A program made the position numbers and the translations under genes. From positions 62,001 to 126,000 of the forward strand of contig NZ_BMPW01000002.1 of the NCBI RefSeq assembly GCF_014647795.1: a DNA stretch of 64,000 bases, read 5' to 3'. Shown in pieces: positions 53,679-63,087 of this stretch; position 1 is the first letter of the stretch; each line of letters opens with the position of its first letter. The notes under the pieces are model-generated. The model saw only the letters and a list, made by a program, of their open reading frames with translations, made no database searches and was not told where the DNA came from. The stretch is from Actinoplanes campanulatus (GTDB lineage: Bacteria; Actinomycetota; Actinomycetes; Mycobacteriales; Micromonosporaceae).

Positions 53679-54686
53679 GTGGGCCGCGCGCACCGCATGC
53701 GGGCAGTCCTCGTCGGGTTCGGGGGCGCCTCTCTCCGGTTGCAGATCATGACCGGAGTGGCGCTGGCGGCTACCGTCGCGCTGGTGCTCGCGGTGTTCTG
53801 GGCCGACCGGGAGCCGCCGGCCGGCACCGAGCCCGGTGAGGTGCTCCGCGTGGGGGTGGTCGAGGGCCAGTCGGTGGGTGGCTACCTGGCGGCGTCCCGC
53901 GACGAGCTGGCGCGGCTCACCGACCCGTCCGCCCCGGCCGCCGGGGACACCTGGGCGCTGGTGGCCTTCCGGCGCTACGCGGCGCCCGCCGGACTGCCCG
54001 ATCTGCTGTCCGGGGCGCAGGTGGCGCAGGTGTACACGCGGGTGCCGCTGACCGGCTCGCGGACCGCGGTGAACCGGATCCCGGTCTACCGGCTGCCCGA
54101 CGACGTGACCGCCGGGATGATCTCGGCGGCCGTCGCCCGGGAACGCGAGCGTGCCGACTATCAACGGCTCGGCCGGGCGCTGACCGGCGACGGGCGCAAC
54201 GAGATGCGGTTGCGGGCGGTCTACGAGAGCGCCGCCCGGATCGCCGCCGAGGAGGCCGCCGCGTACCGGGCCGGGTGTGCGTGCGTCTTCGCGGCGGTGG
54301 TGCGCGGCACCCCGGCCGCGCTCGACGGGATCGCGGACCGGCCCGGGGTGCGGGTGGTGGACCCGGCTCCCGAGGTGCGCGGGTTGGACCGTACCGAGTT
54401 CCGGCCGCCGCGGCCCGAGGAGCTGGAGGCGGCGCCGGCGGATCCGTCGCCGTCGGCCGTGCCATCCGGGAATCCCGGCGTTGCCCCGGACGCCGTCGGA
54501 CCGTTACCGTCGTCGATCGGGGTCCCTGTGACATCCACCTCACCGGAAAGTTCAGGCCGTACGCCGTCCGCGGCCGTACTGCCTACCAAGGATCCTGTTG
54601 CCGTACCCTCGGCGTCGGACGCGAGTCCTGCTCATGACGGTCCGGATGCGTCACCGGGAGCATCCACCGGCGATTCCGGCCGTTAG
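53679..54686 (+). CDS. Membrane-anchored protein of unknown function
   Basis: 335 residues from GTG 53679. A basic N-terminus and one membrane helix (about 20-42) are followed by an extracytoplasmic domain and a Pro/Ser-rich tail from about residue 245. I do not recognise a family. In the soluble part TWALVAFRRYAAPAGLPDLL and VPLTGSRTAVNRIPVYRLPD look folded, and two cysteines (AGCACVF) lie near residue 207. It lies 17 bases after the pseudouridine synthase and probably shares its transcript. Confidence 0.7.
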   Translation: MGRAHRMRAVLVGFGGASLRLQIMTGVALAATVALVLAVFWADREPPAGTEPGEVLRVGVVEGQSVGGYLAASRDELARLTDPSAPAAGDTWALVAFRRYAAPAGLPDLLSGAQVAQVYTRVPLTGSRTAVNRIPVYRLPDDVTAGMISAAVARERERADYQRLGRALTGDGRNEMRLRAVYESAARIAAEEAAAYRAGCACVFAAVVRGTPAALDGIADRPGVRVVDPAPEVRGLDRTEFRPPRPEELEAAPADPSPSAVPSGNPGVAPDAVGPLPSSIGVPVTSTSPESSGRTPSAAVLPTKDPVAVPSASDASPAHDGPDASPGASTGDSGR

Positions 54687-54865
54687 GTTTTCCGTCCGCG
54701 AAACGTTCGGGTGGATGCACGTGCACGACCGGGGTTCCGTCATGTGATCAAGAACGACCGGGGGATGGGCGCTCGGCCGGTGGCCCGAATAGGGTTCTCC
54801 TCCGTAGCCTGTCAAGGGCGAGACCATCGCCGTGAATGATCGGGTAGGCGCAGAAAGGACGAGCC

Positions 54866-56383
54866 GTGGACGGGACCGAGACCGGCTGGGGCCGGCCTGC
54901 GGAACCAGCCCCGCGCTGGCGGGCGCTGCTCGACCGGGCTCGGCATGGTGGCCGCGGCGAGGAGCCGGAGGAGACTCCGCAGCAGCCGGAGACACCCCCG
55001 CAGCAGCAGTGGAACCAGCAACAGCCGAGCCGTGGCTCGGCCGCGGTCGAACGCCGGCCGTTCAACCCGCTGGACCCGCGGCAGGCCGCGTTCGACGGCC
55101 GGCAGCAGGGGCAGCCGCAGCCGGGCGGCTTCGAGCGCCGTGCCCCGGAACCGCCGGCCGAGCGCGCCGTTCCGCAGCGGCCGATCAACCCGCTCGACCC
55201 GCGCTGGCAGCGTGGCCGCGAGGCGGAGCAGCACAGCTTCTTCGAGCCGGCGCCGCGCACCCCGCAGCAGCAGCCGGCTCAGCCGCCCGCGCGGGAGTAC
55301 GGCGCGCCCAGCGGCTACCCCCAGCAGAACAACGGCTACCCGCCGCCCGGTAACGGCTACCAGCCGCCGCCGGCCAACGGCTATGCCCCGCCCGCCGGTG
55401 CGTACGGGGCGCAGGCCGCCGCGTACCCCCAGGCCCCGGTCGCGCCGCCGCCCGTACCCCCGCAGGTCTCTCCGCCGCAGGCGGCGCCGGTCCGGCAGCC
55501 CGCCGCCCAGCCCGCGCCGGTCTCGCCGGCGCCCGCCGCCGCCCGGATCGAGTGGCGGCAGAGCCGCACCGAGGACGGCATGGACCGCGCCGTCTCGATC
55601 ATGCGGCGCAAGCTGGGCAAACCCCGGGTGCTGGCGTTCGCCAACCCGAAGGGTGGGGTGCACAAGACCACCGCGACCGTGCTCGCCGCGGCCACCATCG
55701 GCAGCGTCCGCGGCCGTGGCGTGCTCGCCTGGGACGACAACGAGCTGCGCGGCACCCTCGGCCTGCGGGCCGGCAGCGCCCGGCACGCCCGGACCATAAA
55801 GCACCTGCTCGCCGACCTCATGCGGATCGAGAGCCTGCACGGCGACGCGCTGCTCCAGGAGCTCGACGCCTACCTGCGGCACGCCTCGGACGGCTCCTAC
55901 GACGTGCTGGCCGGCGAGGAGAACCCGCGGTTCGCCCAGCGGCTGGACCAGGGCACCGTGCGGCGGGTGATGGACCTGCTGCGCCGCACCCACGACGTGA
56001 TCTGCGTCGACACCGGCAACAACGTGGAGAGCGTCAACTGGCAGACCGTGATGCGCTCGGCCGACCAGCTGGTGATCACCACGGTGCCCCGGGAGGACGC
56101 CGCCTTCACCGCCGACTGGATGCTCGACGTGCTCGAGGAGAGCGGGATGGGCGACATGGTGTCCAACGCCGTGACGCTCATCTCCTGCCCGTCGGCGGGT
56201 CACCTGCCGCTGCTGGAGGACTTCAAGAAGCACTTCGCGACGCGTACCCGTGCGGTCGCCGTGGTGCCCTACGACCCGGCCCTGGAGGTCGGTTCCTCGA
56301 TCGAGTACGGCGACCTGCAACAGGAGACCAGGCAGGCCTGGCTCCGCGCGGCGTCGACCATGCTGGAGCCCTTCGCGGAGTAG
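54866..56383 (+). CDS. ParA/MinD-like ATPase with disordered N-terminus
   Basis: 505 residues from GTG 54866 with AAAGGA upstream. The first 230 residues are Gln/Pro-rich with NPLDPR-type repeats (PFNPLDPRQAAF, PINPLDPRWQ). The C-terminal 260 form a ParA/MinD fold: deviant Walker A NPKGGVHKTTA (K262-G-G-V-H266-K267-T-T), switch region WDDNELRGTLGLR, and DVICVDTGNNVES for Walker B. The glycine normally before the P-loop lysine is His. Such orphan ATPases may position proteins at poles or regulate secretion. No ParB partner is nearby. Confidence 0.82.
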   Translation: MDGTETGWGRPAEPAPRWRALLDRARHGGRGEEPEETPQQPETPPQQQWNQQQPSRGSAAVERRPFNPLDPRQAAFDGRQQGQPQPGGFERRAPEPPAERAVPQRPINPLDPRWQRGREAEQHSFFEPAPRTPQQQPAQPPAREYGAPSGYPQQNNGYPPPGNGYQPPPANGYAPPAGAYGAQAAAYPQAPVAPPPVPPQVSPPQAAPVRQPAAQPAPVSPAPAAARIEWRQSRTEDGMDRAVSIMRRKLGKPRVLAFANPKGGVHKTTATVLAAATIGSVRGRGVLAWDDNELRGTLGLRAGSARHARTIKHLLADLMRIESLHGDALLQELDAYLRHASDGSYDVLAGEENPRFAQRLDQGTVRRVMDLLRRTHDVICVDTGNNVESVNWQTVMRSADQLVITTVPREDAAFTADWMLDVLEESGMGDMVSNAVTLISCPSAGHLPLLEDFKKHFATRTRAVAVVPYDPALEVGSSIEYGDLQQETRQAWLRAASTMLEPFAE

Positions 56384-56404
56384 GTTTCTGTCGTACGGCG
56401 GGGC

Positions 56405-56410
56405 TAGGCT
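56405..56410 (+). promoter_or_regulatory. -10 element of dnaE
   Basis: TAGGCT, followed by a purine-rich ribosome-binding site (GAAGAGGGGG) and GTG 56444. No good -35 is evident. Confidence 0.4.
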
Positions 56411-56443
56411 TCACGGCACTGTTCGGGGAAGAGGGGGTTCCGG

Positions 56444-59400
56444 GTGTCTGACTCGTTCGTGCACCTTCACGTGCACACAGAGTATTCAATGCTCGACGGG
56501 GCGGCCCGGATCAAGGAACTCCTCGCGGAGGCGAAGCGGCTCGGCATGCCGGCCGCGGCGATCACCGACCACGGCAACATGCACGGGGCGTATGACTTCT
56601 ACAAGCAGGCAAAAGACGCCGGAGTGACGCCGGTCATCGGTGTCGAGGCCTATGTCGCGCCGGAGTCCCGGCTGGACAAGAAGCGCATCAAGTGGGGTCG
56701 TCCGGAGCAGAAGTCGGACGACGTCTCCGGTAACGGTGCGTATACGCATATGACCATGTGGGCGCGCAACGCGGTCGGCCTGAAGAACCTGTTCCGGCTC
56801 AACTCGCGGGGCTCCATCGAGGGCCAGCTCGGCAAGTACCCGCGGATGGACTTCGACATCATCGCGGAGCACGCCGAGGGCATCATGGGCACCACCGGCT
56901 GCCCGTCCGGCATCGTGCAGACCCGGCTGCGGCTCGGTCATTTCGACGAGGCGCTCAAGTCCGCCGCGCGCTATCAGGAGGCGCTCGGCAGGGACTACTA
57001 CTTCCTCGAGATCATGGACCACGGGCTGTCGATCGAGAAGCGGGTCCGCGACGGCCTGCTGGAGATCGGTAGGAAGCTCAACATCCCGCCGCTGGTCACC
57101 AACGACTCGCACTACACCCACGAGGCGCAGGCCGCCGCGCACGACGTGCTGCTCTGCGTGCAGACCGGCAGCAACGTCGCCGACCCCAACCGGTTCCGGT
57201 TCGACGGCTCCGGCTACTTCGTGAAGTCGCCCGACCAGATGCGTGCCGTCGACTCGTCCGAGGCCTGGCAGGAGGGCTGCCGCAACACCCTGCTGGTGGC
57301 CGAGAAGGTGGACATCACCGGGATGTTCACCTTCAAGAACCTGATGCCCCGGTTCCCCATCCCGGACGGGTTCACCGAGCCGGACTATTTCCGCCACGTC
57401 GCCTTCGAGGGCCTCCGGGGGCGGTTCCCCGGCGGCATCCCGGAGTCGCACGTCAAGCAGGCGGAGTACGAGCTCGGCGTCATCATCGAGATGGGCTTCC
57501 CGGCGTACTTCCTCGTCGTCGCCGACTTCATCCAGTGGGCGAAGACCAACGGCATCGCGGTCGGCCCGGGCCGTGGCTCGGCGGCGGGCTCCCTGATCGC
57601 GTACGCGATGGGCATCACCGACCTCGACCCGATCCAGCACGGCCTGATCTTCGAGCGGTTCCTCAACCCCGAGCGCATCTCGATGCCCGATGTCGACATC
57701 GACTTCGACGAGCGCCGGCGCGGCGAGGTCATCCGGTATGTGACGGAGAAGTGGGGCGAGGACAAGGTCGCGCAGATCGCCACCTTCGGCACGATCAAGG
57801 CGAAGGCCGCGATCAAGGACTCGGCCCGGGTCCTGGGCTACCCGTTCGCGGTCGGCGACAAGATCACCAAGGCGATGCCGCCGGACGTCATGGGCAAGGG
57901 CATCACCCTCGGCGGCATCTTCAACAAGGACGACAAGCGGTACAACGAGGCCGGCGAGGTGCGCGGGCTCTACGAGACCGACCCGGACGTCAAGAAGGTC
58001 ATCGACACCGCGCAGGGCATCGAGGGCCTGATCCGGCAGACCGGTGTGCACGCCGCCGGCGTCATCATGAGCGCCGAGCCGATCATCGACCACATCCCGC
58101 TGTCCCGCCGGGACGCCGACGGGGCGATCATCACGCAGTTCGACTACCCGACCTGCGAGACGCTCGGCCTGCTGAAGATGGACTTCCTCGGCCTGCGGAA
58201 CCTGACGATCATCGACGACGCCAACAAGAACATCGAGCTCAACCACGGCCAGAAACTCGATCTGCTGGGTCTGGAGCTGGACGACCCGAAGGCGTACGAG
58301 CTGCTCTCCCGCGGTGACACGCTGGGCGTGTTCCAGCTCGACGGCGGGCCGATGCGGTCGCTGCTGCGGCTGATGAAGCCGGACAACTTCGAGGACATCT
58401 CCGCCGTCCTGGCCCTCTACCGGCCCGGCCCGATGGGTGTCGACTCGCACACCAACTACGCGCTCCGCAAGAACAAGCTCCAGGAGATCACCCCGATCCA
58501 CCCGGAGCTGGAGGAGCCGCTGCGGGAGATCCTGGAGCCCACCTACGGTCTGATCGTCTACCAGGAGCAGGTGCAGCGCGCCGCGCAGATCCTGGCCGGC
58601 TACAGCCTCGGCCAGGCCGACCTGCTCCGCCGGGCCATGGGTAAGAAGAAGAAGGAGATCCTCGACAAGGAGTTCGGTCCCTTCCGGGACGGGTGCCGCG
58701 AGCACGGCTACTCCGACGAGGCGATCCAGGCCGTGTGGGACGTCCTGGTCCCGTTCGCCGGCTACGCGTTCAACAAGGCGCACTCCGCGGCGTACGGGCT
58801 GGTCTCCTACTGGACGGCCTATCTCAAGGCGCACTACCCGGCCGAGTACATGGCCGGGCTGCTGACCAGCGTCGGCGACGACAAGGACAAGATGGCCATG
58901 TATCTGGCGGAGTGCCGCCGCATGGGCATCCAGGTGCTGCCACCGGACGTCAACCAGTCCGCCGGGCCGTTCACCCCGGTCGGCACCGACATCCGGTTCG
59001 GCCTCGGCGCGGTCCGCAACGTCGGCGCCAACGTGGTCGAGGCGATCGCCCGCTGCCGCAAGGAGAAGGGCGAGTACGGCGACTTCTACGACTTCCTGTC
59101 CAAGGTGGACGCGGTGGCCTGCAACAAGCGGACCATCGAGTCCCTGATCAAGGCCGGCGCCTTCGACTCGATGGGGCACAGCCGCAAGAGCCTGCTGGCC
59201 GTGCACGCCGAGGCCATCGACGCCTACGCCGACGTCAAGCGCAACGAGGCGGCCGGGCAGTTCGACCTGTTCGGCGCGTTCGGCGACGACGCCGGCGCCG
59301 GTGGGTCGGCCGCGGTCACCATGCCCCCGATCGGCGACAGCGAGTGGGACAAGCGGGACAAGCTGGCCTTCGAGCGGGAGATGCTGGGGCTTTATGTCTC

Positions 59401-59980
59401 CGACCACCCGCTCGCCGGGCTCGAGGTCCTGCTCCAGAGCTCGGCGGACACCAGCATCGCGGCGCTCAACGAGGAGGGCTCGGTCCCGGACGGCCAGGTC
59501 GTCACGCTCGCCGGCATCCTCACCGGCGTCCAGCGGCGGATCACCAAGCAGGGCCGGTCGTGGGCGTCGGCCACGCTGGAGGACCTGGCCGGTGGCGTCG
59601 AGGCGCTGTTCTTCCCGAACACGTACGAGCTGGTCGGCCAGTACATCGCCGAGGACGCCATCGTGGTGGTCAAGGGCCGGATCGAACGCCGCGACGGCGC
59701 CGCCCGGATCATGGCGATGGACATGTCGATCCCCGACATCACCCACAACCCGGACACCAAGCCGGTCACCCTGACGATGCCGATCACCCGGTGTACGCCA
59801 CCGCTGGTCGACGAGCTCAAGGAGATCCTGGTGAGCCACCCGGGCGACACCGAGGTGCACGTCCATCTCCAGAACGGCAGCCGAACCACGATCATGCGGT
59901 TGGGCGGGGTGCGGGTCGCGGCGACGCCGGCCCTGCGCGCCGACCTCAAGATGATCCTCGGTCCGTCGGCCGTCGCCTGA
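56444..59980 (+). CDS. dnaE: Replicative DNA polymerase III alpha subunit
   Basis: 1178 residues. The N-terminal PHP domain begins [20 protein letters not shown] and keeps its metal ligands. The polymerase active site is [16 protein letters not shown] near residue 415. Finger and beta-clamp regions follow; the tandem HhH and the OB-fold ([20 protein letters not shown]) are near the C-terminus. This is the DnaE1 type that replicates the chromosome, in contrast to dnaE2 at 11030-14485. Start GTG 56444. Confidence 0.97.
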   Translation: MSDSFVHLHVHTEYSMLDGAARIKELLAEAKRLGMPAAAITDHGNMHGAYDFYKQAKDAGVTPVIGVEAYVAPESRLDKKRIKWGRPEQKSDDVSGNGAYTHMTMWARNAVGLKNLFRLNSRGSIEGQLGKYPRMDFDIIAEHAEGIMGTTGCPSGIVQTRLRLGHFDEALKSAARYQEALGRDYYFLEIMDHGLSIEKRVRDGLLEIGRKLNIPPLVTNDSHYTHEAQAAAHDVLLCVQTGSNVADPNRFRFDGSGYFVKSPDQMRAVDSSEAWQEGCRNTLLVAEKVDITGMFTFKNLMPRFPIPDGFTEPDYFRHVAFEGLRGRFPGGIPESHVKQAEYELGVIIEMGFPAYFLVVADFIQWAKTNGIAVGPGRGSAAGSLIAYAMGITDLDPIQHGLIFERFLNPERISMPDVDIDFDERRRGEVIRYVTEKWGEDKVAQIATFGTIKAKAAIKDSARVLGYPFAVGDKITKAMPPDVMGKGITLGGIFNKDDKRYNEAGEVRGLYETDPDVKKVIDTAQGIEGLIRQTGVHAAGVIMSAEPIIDHIPLSRRDADGAIITQFDYPTCETLGLLKMDFLGLRNLTIIDDANKNIELNHGQKLDLLGLELDDPKAYELLSRGDTLGVFQLDGGPMRSLLRLMKPDNFEDISAVLALYRPGPMGVDSHTNYALRKNKLQEITPIHPELEEPLREILEPTYGLIVYQEQVQRAAQILAGYSLGQADLLRRAMGKKKKEILDKEFGPFRDGCREHGYSDEAIQAVWDVLVPFAGYAFNKAHSAAYGLVSYWTAYLKAHYPAEYMAGLLTSVGDDKDKMAMYLAECRRMGIQVLPPDVNQSAGPFTPVGTDIRFGLGAVRNVGANVVEAIARCRKEKGEYGDFYDFLSKVDAVACNKRTIESLIKAGAFDSMGHSRKSLLAVHAEAIDAYADVKRNEAAGQFDLFGAFGDDAGAGGSAAVTMPPIGDSEWDKRDKLAFEREMLGLYVSDHPLAGLEVLLQSSADTSIAALNEEGSVPDGQVVTLAGILTGVQRRITKQGRSWASATLEDLAGGVEALFFPNTYELVGQYIAEDAIVVVKGRIERRDGAARIMAMDMSIPDITHNPDTKPVTLTMPITRCTPPLVDELKEILVSHPGDTEVHVHLQNGSRTTIMRLGGVRVAATPALRADLKMILGPSAVA

Positions 59981-60010
59981 CAGTGCCGGCTGATCTGGAA
60001 GGATCGCAGG

Positions 60011-60832
60011 GTGTACCCGAGTGAACAGCCGGCCGGGCCGTCCGGACCCTCCACGCCGGAGGACGGCCCGCGGCCCGTCGCGGCCGGCGCCGGCCTGAAC
60101 CAGGCCTGGCAGCAGATGTGGCGGCTGAACGAGGGCAGCCGGCGCCCGTGGCGGCGTTCGCTGGCCGTCGCGGCCGGCGTCGCCGGGACGATCGCGGTGC
60201 TCGGGGTGCTCCTCGGGCTGCTCTGGGCGTGGCTCACGCCCACCGTCCCGGTCGTCCTCACCGGCGCCGGGAAAGCGCAGGCCTACGACATGTCCGAGCG
60301 GTATGTCGCGGCCGACGGCTGGATGACCCTGCTCGGGCTGGGTTTCGGGGTGCTCGTCACGCTCTCGGCCTGGCTGATCCTGCGCCGGGACCGGGGACCG
60401 TACCTCCTCGGTGGTGTGGTCGTCGGCACCCTGGTGGCCGGGCACTGGGTGGCGCCCTCGGTGGGCGAGCTGCTCGGGCGCGGCGCGTACGAGGAGTGGA
60501 AGGCGACCGCACAGATCGGCGCGACCTATCTGGCGCCGCCGGAGGTGCAGTCGCTCGGGCCGACCCTGATCCCGGCCTTCGTGGCGGCGATCCTGCTCAC
60601 CCTGCTGGCCGGCTGGTCCAACGACCCCGACCTGGACCATCCGGGCGCGCAGCCCGGGTGGGGGCCGAACCACGCCTACGAGCCACCCTTTGTGGACCAT
60701 CACGATGCAGCGGCGCCCGAGTACGACCTGGTGACGGACGCCGAGTCGACGGCGGCCAACGGCACGGCGCCGGGCGAACGGATCACGGACGGCGGCGAGC
60801 ATCCCCACCGGGAGCCGCACCCTCCCGCCTGA
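60011..60832 (+). CDS. DUF2567-like membrane protein
   Basis: 273 residues from GTG 60011 with GGAAGGA upstream. Four membrane helices (about 50-75, 102-120, 127-147, 182-200) with polar ends; the loop WLTPTVPVVLTGAGKAQAYD is typical of actinobacterial DUF2567 proteins. Function unknown. It follows dnaE by 30 bases and may be co-transcribed. The C-terminal 70 residues are disordered and acidic with His-rich patches. Confidence 0.75.
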   Translation: MYPSEQPAGPSGPSTPEDGPRPVAAGAGLNQAWQQMWRLNEGSRRPWRRSLAVAAGVAGTIAVLGVLLGLLWAWLTPTVPVVLTGAGKAQAYDMSERYVAADGWMTLLGLGFGVLVTLSAWLILRRDRGPYLLGGVVVGTLVAGHWVAPSVGELLGRGAYEEWKATAQIGATYLAPPEVQSLGPTLIPAFVAAILLTLLAGWSNDPDLDHPGAQPGWGPNHAYEPPFVDHHDAAAPEYDLVTDAESTAANGTAPGERITDGGEHPHREPHPPA

Positions 60833-60839
60833 GCCTGAC

Positions 60840-60859
60840 CGTGCGGCCGGCGCCGCACG
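60840..60859 (+). terminator. Hairpin after the DUF2567-like gene
   Basis: CGTGCGGC at 60840-60847 pairs perfectly with 60852-60859 around CGGC. Flanking GACC and GGTC can extend it with a two-base bulge. It starts eight bases past the stop. Confidence 0.6.
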
Positions 60860-60928
60860 CGGTCCGACCACCCACTCACGCCCGGCGGGCGCGGCATGGT
60901 CTTGACCACCCACCCGCCTCGCGGGTCT

Positions 60929-60956
60929 GGTACGGCGGGTTCGCGTAGCCCGTACC
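60929..60956 (-). terminator. Hairpin after the LON-domain gene
   Basis: GGTACGG at 60929-60935 pairs with CCGTACC at 60950-60956. On the minus strand it lies three bases beyond the stop codon. Confidence 0.5.
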
Positions 60957-60959
60957 GTC

Positions 60960-61655
60960 TCAGTTGGGGCTTGCCGGCCTGGCCAGGTCGGAGAGTGGGA
61001 CCGGGACGGCCCGGACCCTCGCCAGCAGGCCGGCCTCGCGGTTGAGGATGCGCAGCTCGGCGCGGAGGCGGCTCGCGGTGTCCGGCATCGCCAGAAGCAT
61101 CTGGCGCTCCTCGACGGTGAGCTGGGCGGTGGCGGCGACCAGGTGGGAGAGGACGGTCGCGTCGTCGGGCACCTGCTCGAGGGTCTCGCTGTTGGGGCGC
61201 AGCAACTCCAGGTAGGCGCGGAACGCGGTGAGCACCCGGGGCGCCAGCAGCGTGGCGTGGCCGCTCGGCTCCTCCTCGTCGGGGAGCCAGCGGACGTGGG
61301 CGGTCAGATAGGGCTCGGCGCCCTGCTCGACGCTGAGGACGGTGAACCGGCGGCGGCCGACGGTCATGATGTCGAAGCGGCCGTCCGGCAGCTCGGTGAC
61401 GTGGCGCAGCTCGGCGGTGCAGCCGACCTCGTAGACGTCGGTGGCGGTGACCGGCCCCTGGGGGGAGTCGCCGTCCTCGGCGACCTCGCTGCCATGCCGG
61501 AGGGTGACCACGCCGAACTCGTGCGGTGTCTCCTCCGACGCGGCCACCAGCTCGCGCACCAGGGTGCGGTATCGCTCCTCGAAGATGTGCAGGGGCAGCA
61601 CCAGACCGGGGAAGAGCACCGTGCTCAGCGGGAAGACCGGCAGCCGATCGCTCAC
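60960..61655 (-). CDS. LON substrate-binding (LAN) domain protein
   Basis: 231 residues with only the N-terminal domain of Lon: LPVFPLSTVLFPGLVLPLHI then FEERYRTLV at the start, and FDIMTVGRRRFTVL in the middle, then a helical C-terminus. The ATPase and protease domains of Lon are absent. Such proteins are common in actinomycetes; their role is unclear, possibly substrate recognition. GTG 61655 has a promoter right in front (leaderless) and is divergent from hisD. Confidence 0.9.
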   Translation of the reverse strand: MSDRLPVFPLSTVLFPGLVLPLHIFEERYRTLVRELVAASEETPHEFGVVTLRHGSEVAEDGDSPQGPVTATDVYEVGCTAELRHVTELPDGRFDIMTVGRRRFTVLSVEQGAEPYLTAHVRWLPDEEEPSGHATLLAPRVLTAFRAYLELLRPNSETLEQVPDDATVLSHLVAATAQLTVEERQMLLAMPDTASRLRAELRILNREAGLLARVRAVPVPLSDLARPASPN

Positions 61656-61661
61656 GCGTTC

Positions 61662-61689
61662 AGCCTAGTCCCCACCCGACCATGGTCAA
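61662..61689 (-). promoter_or_regulatory. Promoter of the LON-domain gene, leaderless
   Basis: On the minus strand TTGACC (61684-61689), a 16-base spacer and TAGGCT (61662-61667), with GTG 61655 six bases after the -10. Confidence 0.65.
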
Positions 61690-61763
61690 CCCGGCGCGGC
61701 GTGCGGGTGTCTCAACGCCTGGGCCTGGGGAGTCGCGCACGCAAACCCGGTTGGGCGGCAACC

Positions 61764-61769
61764 TAGACT
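61764..61769 (+). promoter_or_regulatory. -10 element of hisD, leaderless start
   Basis: TAGACT followed by seven bases and GTG 61777, without a Shine-Dalgarno sequence. It is divergent from the LON-domain promoter about 75 bases away. Confidence 0.6.
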
Positions 61770-61776
61770 GGGTGGC

Positions 61777-63087
61777 GTGCTGAATCGGATCGACCTGCGC
61801 GGCTCCCGCCGGGACCCGCGCGGTCTGCTGCCCCGTGCCCAGCTCGACGTCTCCGTTGCCGTCGAGAGGATTCGCCCGCTTGTCGAGGCGGTCCATGAGC
61901 ATGGGTTCAGTGCGATCCGGGAGGCGACCGAGCGGTTCGACGGCGTCACCCTGGAGCGCCTGCGGGTGCCGGCCGAGGCGATCGCCGCGGCCGCCGAGAC
62001 GCTCGACCCCGAGGTGCGGGCCGCCCTAGTCGAGGCGATCCGGCGGACCCGGAAGGTGCACGCCGACCAGCGCCGCTCCGACGTCACCACCCAGGTGGTC
62101 GACGGCGGCACGGTGACCGAGCGCTGGCTGCCGGTGCGCCGGGTGGGCCTCTACGTGCCCGGCGGTCTGGCCGTCTACCCGTCGACCGTGGTGATGAACG
62201 TGGCGCCCGCCCAGGAGGCCGGCGTCGAGGGCCTGGTGGTGACGTCGCCGCCGCAGGCCTCCAACGACGGCCTGCCCGACTCGCGGGTGCTGGCCGCGTG
62301 CGCGCTGCTCGGCGTCACCGAGGTCTACGCCGTCGGCGGCGCGCAGGCGATCGCGATGCTGGGCTACGGCTCCGACGGGGTTGACGAGGGCGACCGCTGT
62401 GCGCCGGTCGACGTGATCACCGGGCCGGGCAACATCTGGGTGACCGCGGCCAAGCGGCTGCTCCAGGGCACCGTCGGGATCGACGCGGAGGCCGGGCCCA
62501 CCGAGATCGCCGTCCTGGCCGACGACACCGCCGACCCGCGGCACGTCGCGGCCGACCTGATCAGCCAGGCCGAGCATGACCCGCTGGCCGCTTCGGTCCT
62601 GGTCACCCCGTCGCTGGAGCTGGCCGACGCGGTCGAGATCGAGCTGGAGAAGCAGGTCGCCGCGACCAGGCACGCCGAGCGGGTGCGCACCTCGCTGACC
62701 GGCCAGCAGTCCGGTGTGGTGCTGGTCGACGACCTGGAGCAGGGCCTCCGCGTGGTCGACGAGTACGCGGCGGAGCACCTGGAGATCCAGACGAGGGACG
62801 CGCGCGAGTGGGCCATGCGGGTCCGTAACGCCGGCGCGATCTTCGTGGGGGCGTATGCGCCGGTGTCGCTGGGCGACTATGCGGCCGGGTCCAACCACGT
62901 GCTGCCGACCGCCGGGTGCGCCCGGCACTCGTCGGGGCTGTCGGTGCAGTCGTTCCTGCGGGGCATCCACGTCGTGGAGTACACCGAGGAGGCTCTCCGC
63001 GATGTGGCCGGGCACGTGGTCGCCCTGGCCAACGCCGAGGACCTGCCCGCCCACGGTGACGCGGTGACTGTGAGGTTCGCCCGGTGA
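61777..63087 (+). CDS. hisD: Histidinol dehydrogenase
   Basis: 436 residues. Family blocks: [60 protein letters not shown] and [29 protein letters not shown], and the late [20 protein letters not shown]. It oxidises histidinol to histidine in two NAD-dependent steps and needs zinc. The stop overlaps the hisC start by GTGA. First gene of a histidine operon that continues past the window. Confidence 0.97.
   Translation: MLNRIDLRGSRRDPRGLLPRAQLDVSVAVERIRPLVEAVHEHGFSAIREATERFDGVTLERLRVPAEAIAAAAETLDPEVRAALVEAIRRTRKVHADQRRSDVTTQVVDGGTVTERWLPVRRVGLYVPGGLAVYPSTVVMNVAPAQEAGVEGLVVTSPPQASNDGLPDSRVLAACALLGVTEVYAVGGAQAIAMLGYGSDGVDEGDRCAPVDVITGPGNIWVTAAKRLLQGTVGIDAEAGPTEIAVLADDTADPRHVAADLISQAEHDPLAASVLVTPSLELADAVEIELEKQVAATRHAERVRTSLTGQQSGVVLVDDLEQGLRVVDEYAAEHLEIQTRDAREWAMRVRNAGAIFVGAYAPVSLGDYAAGSNHVLPTAGCARHSSGLSVQSFLRGIHVVEYTEEALRDVAGHVVALANAEDLPAHGDAVTVRFAR

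Noticed and set aside
56486-60913. Open frame of 1475 codons on the minus strand, antisense to dnaE
   Set aside because: Same compositional artefact; it mirrors the codon structure of dnaE and continues past its end without recognisable motifs.
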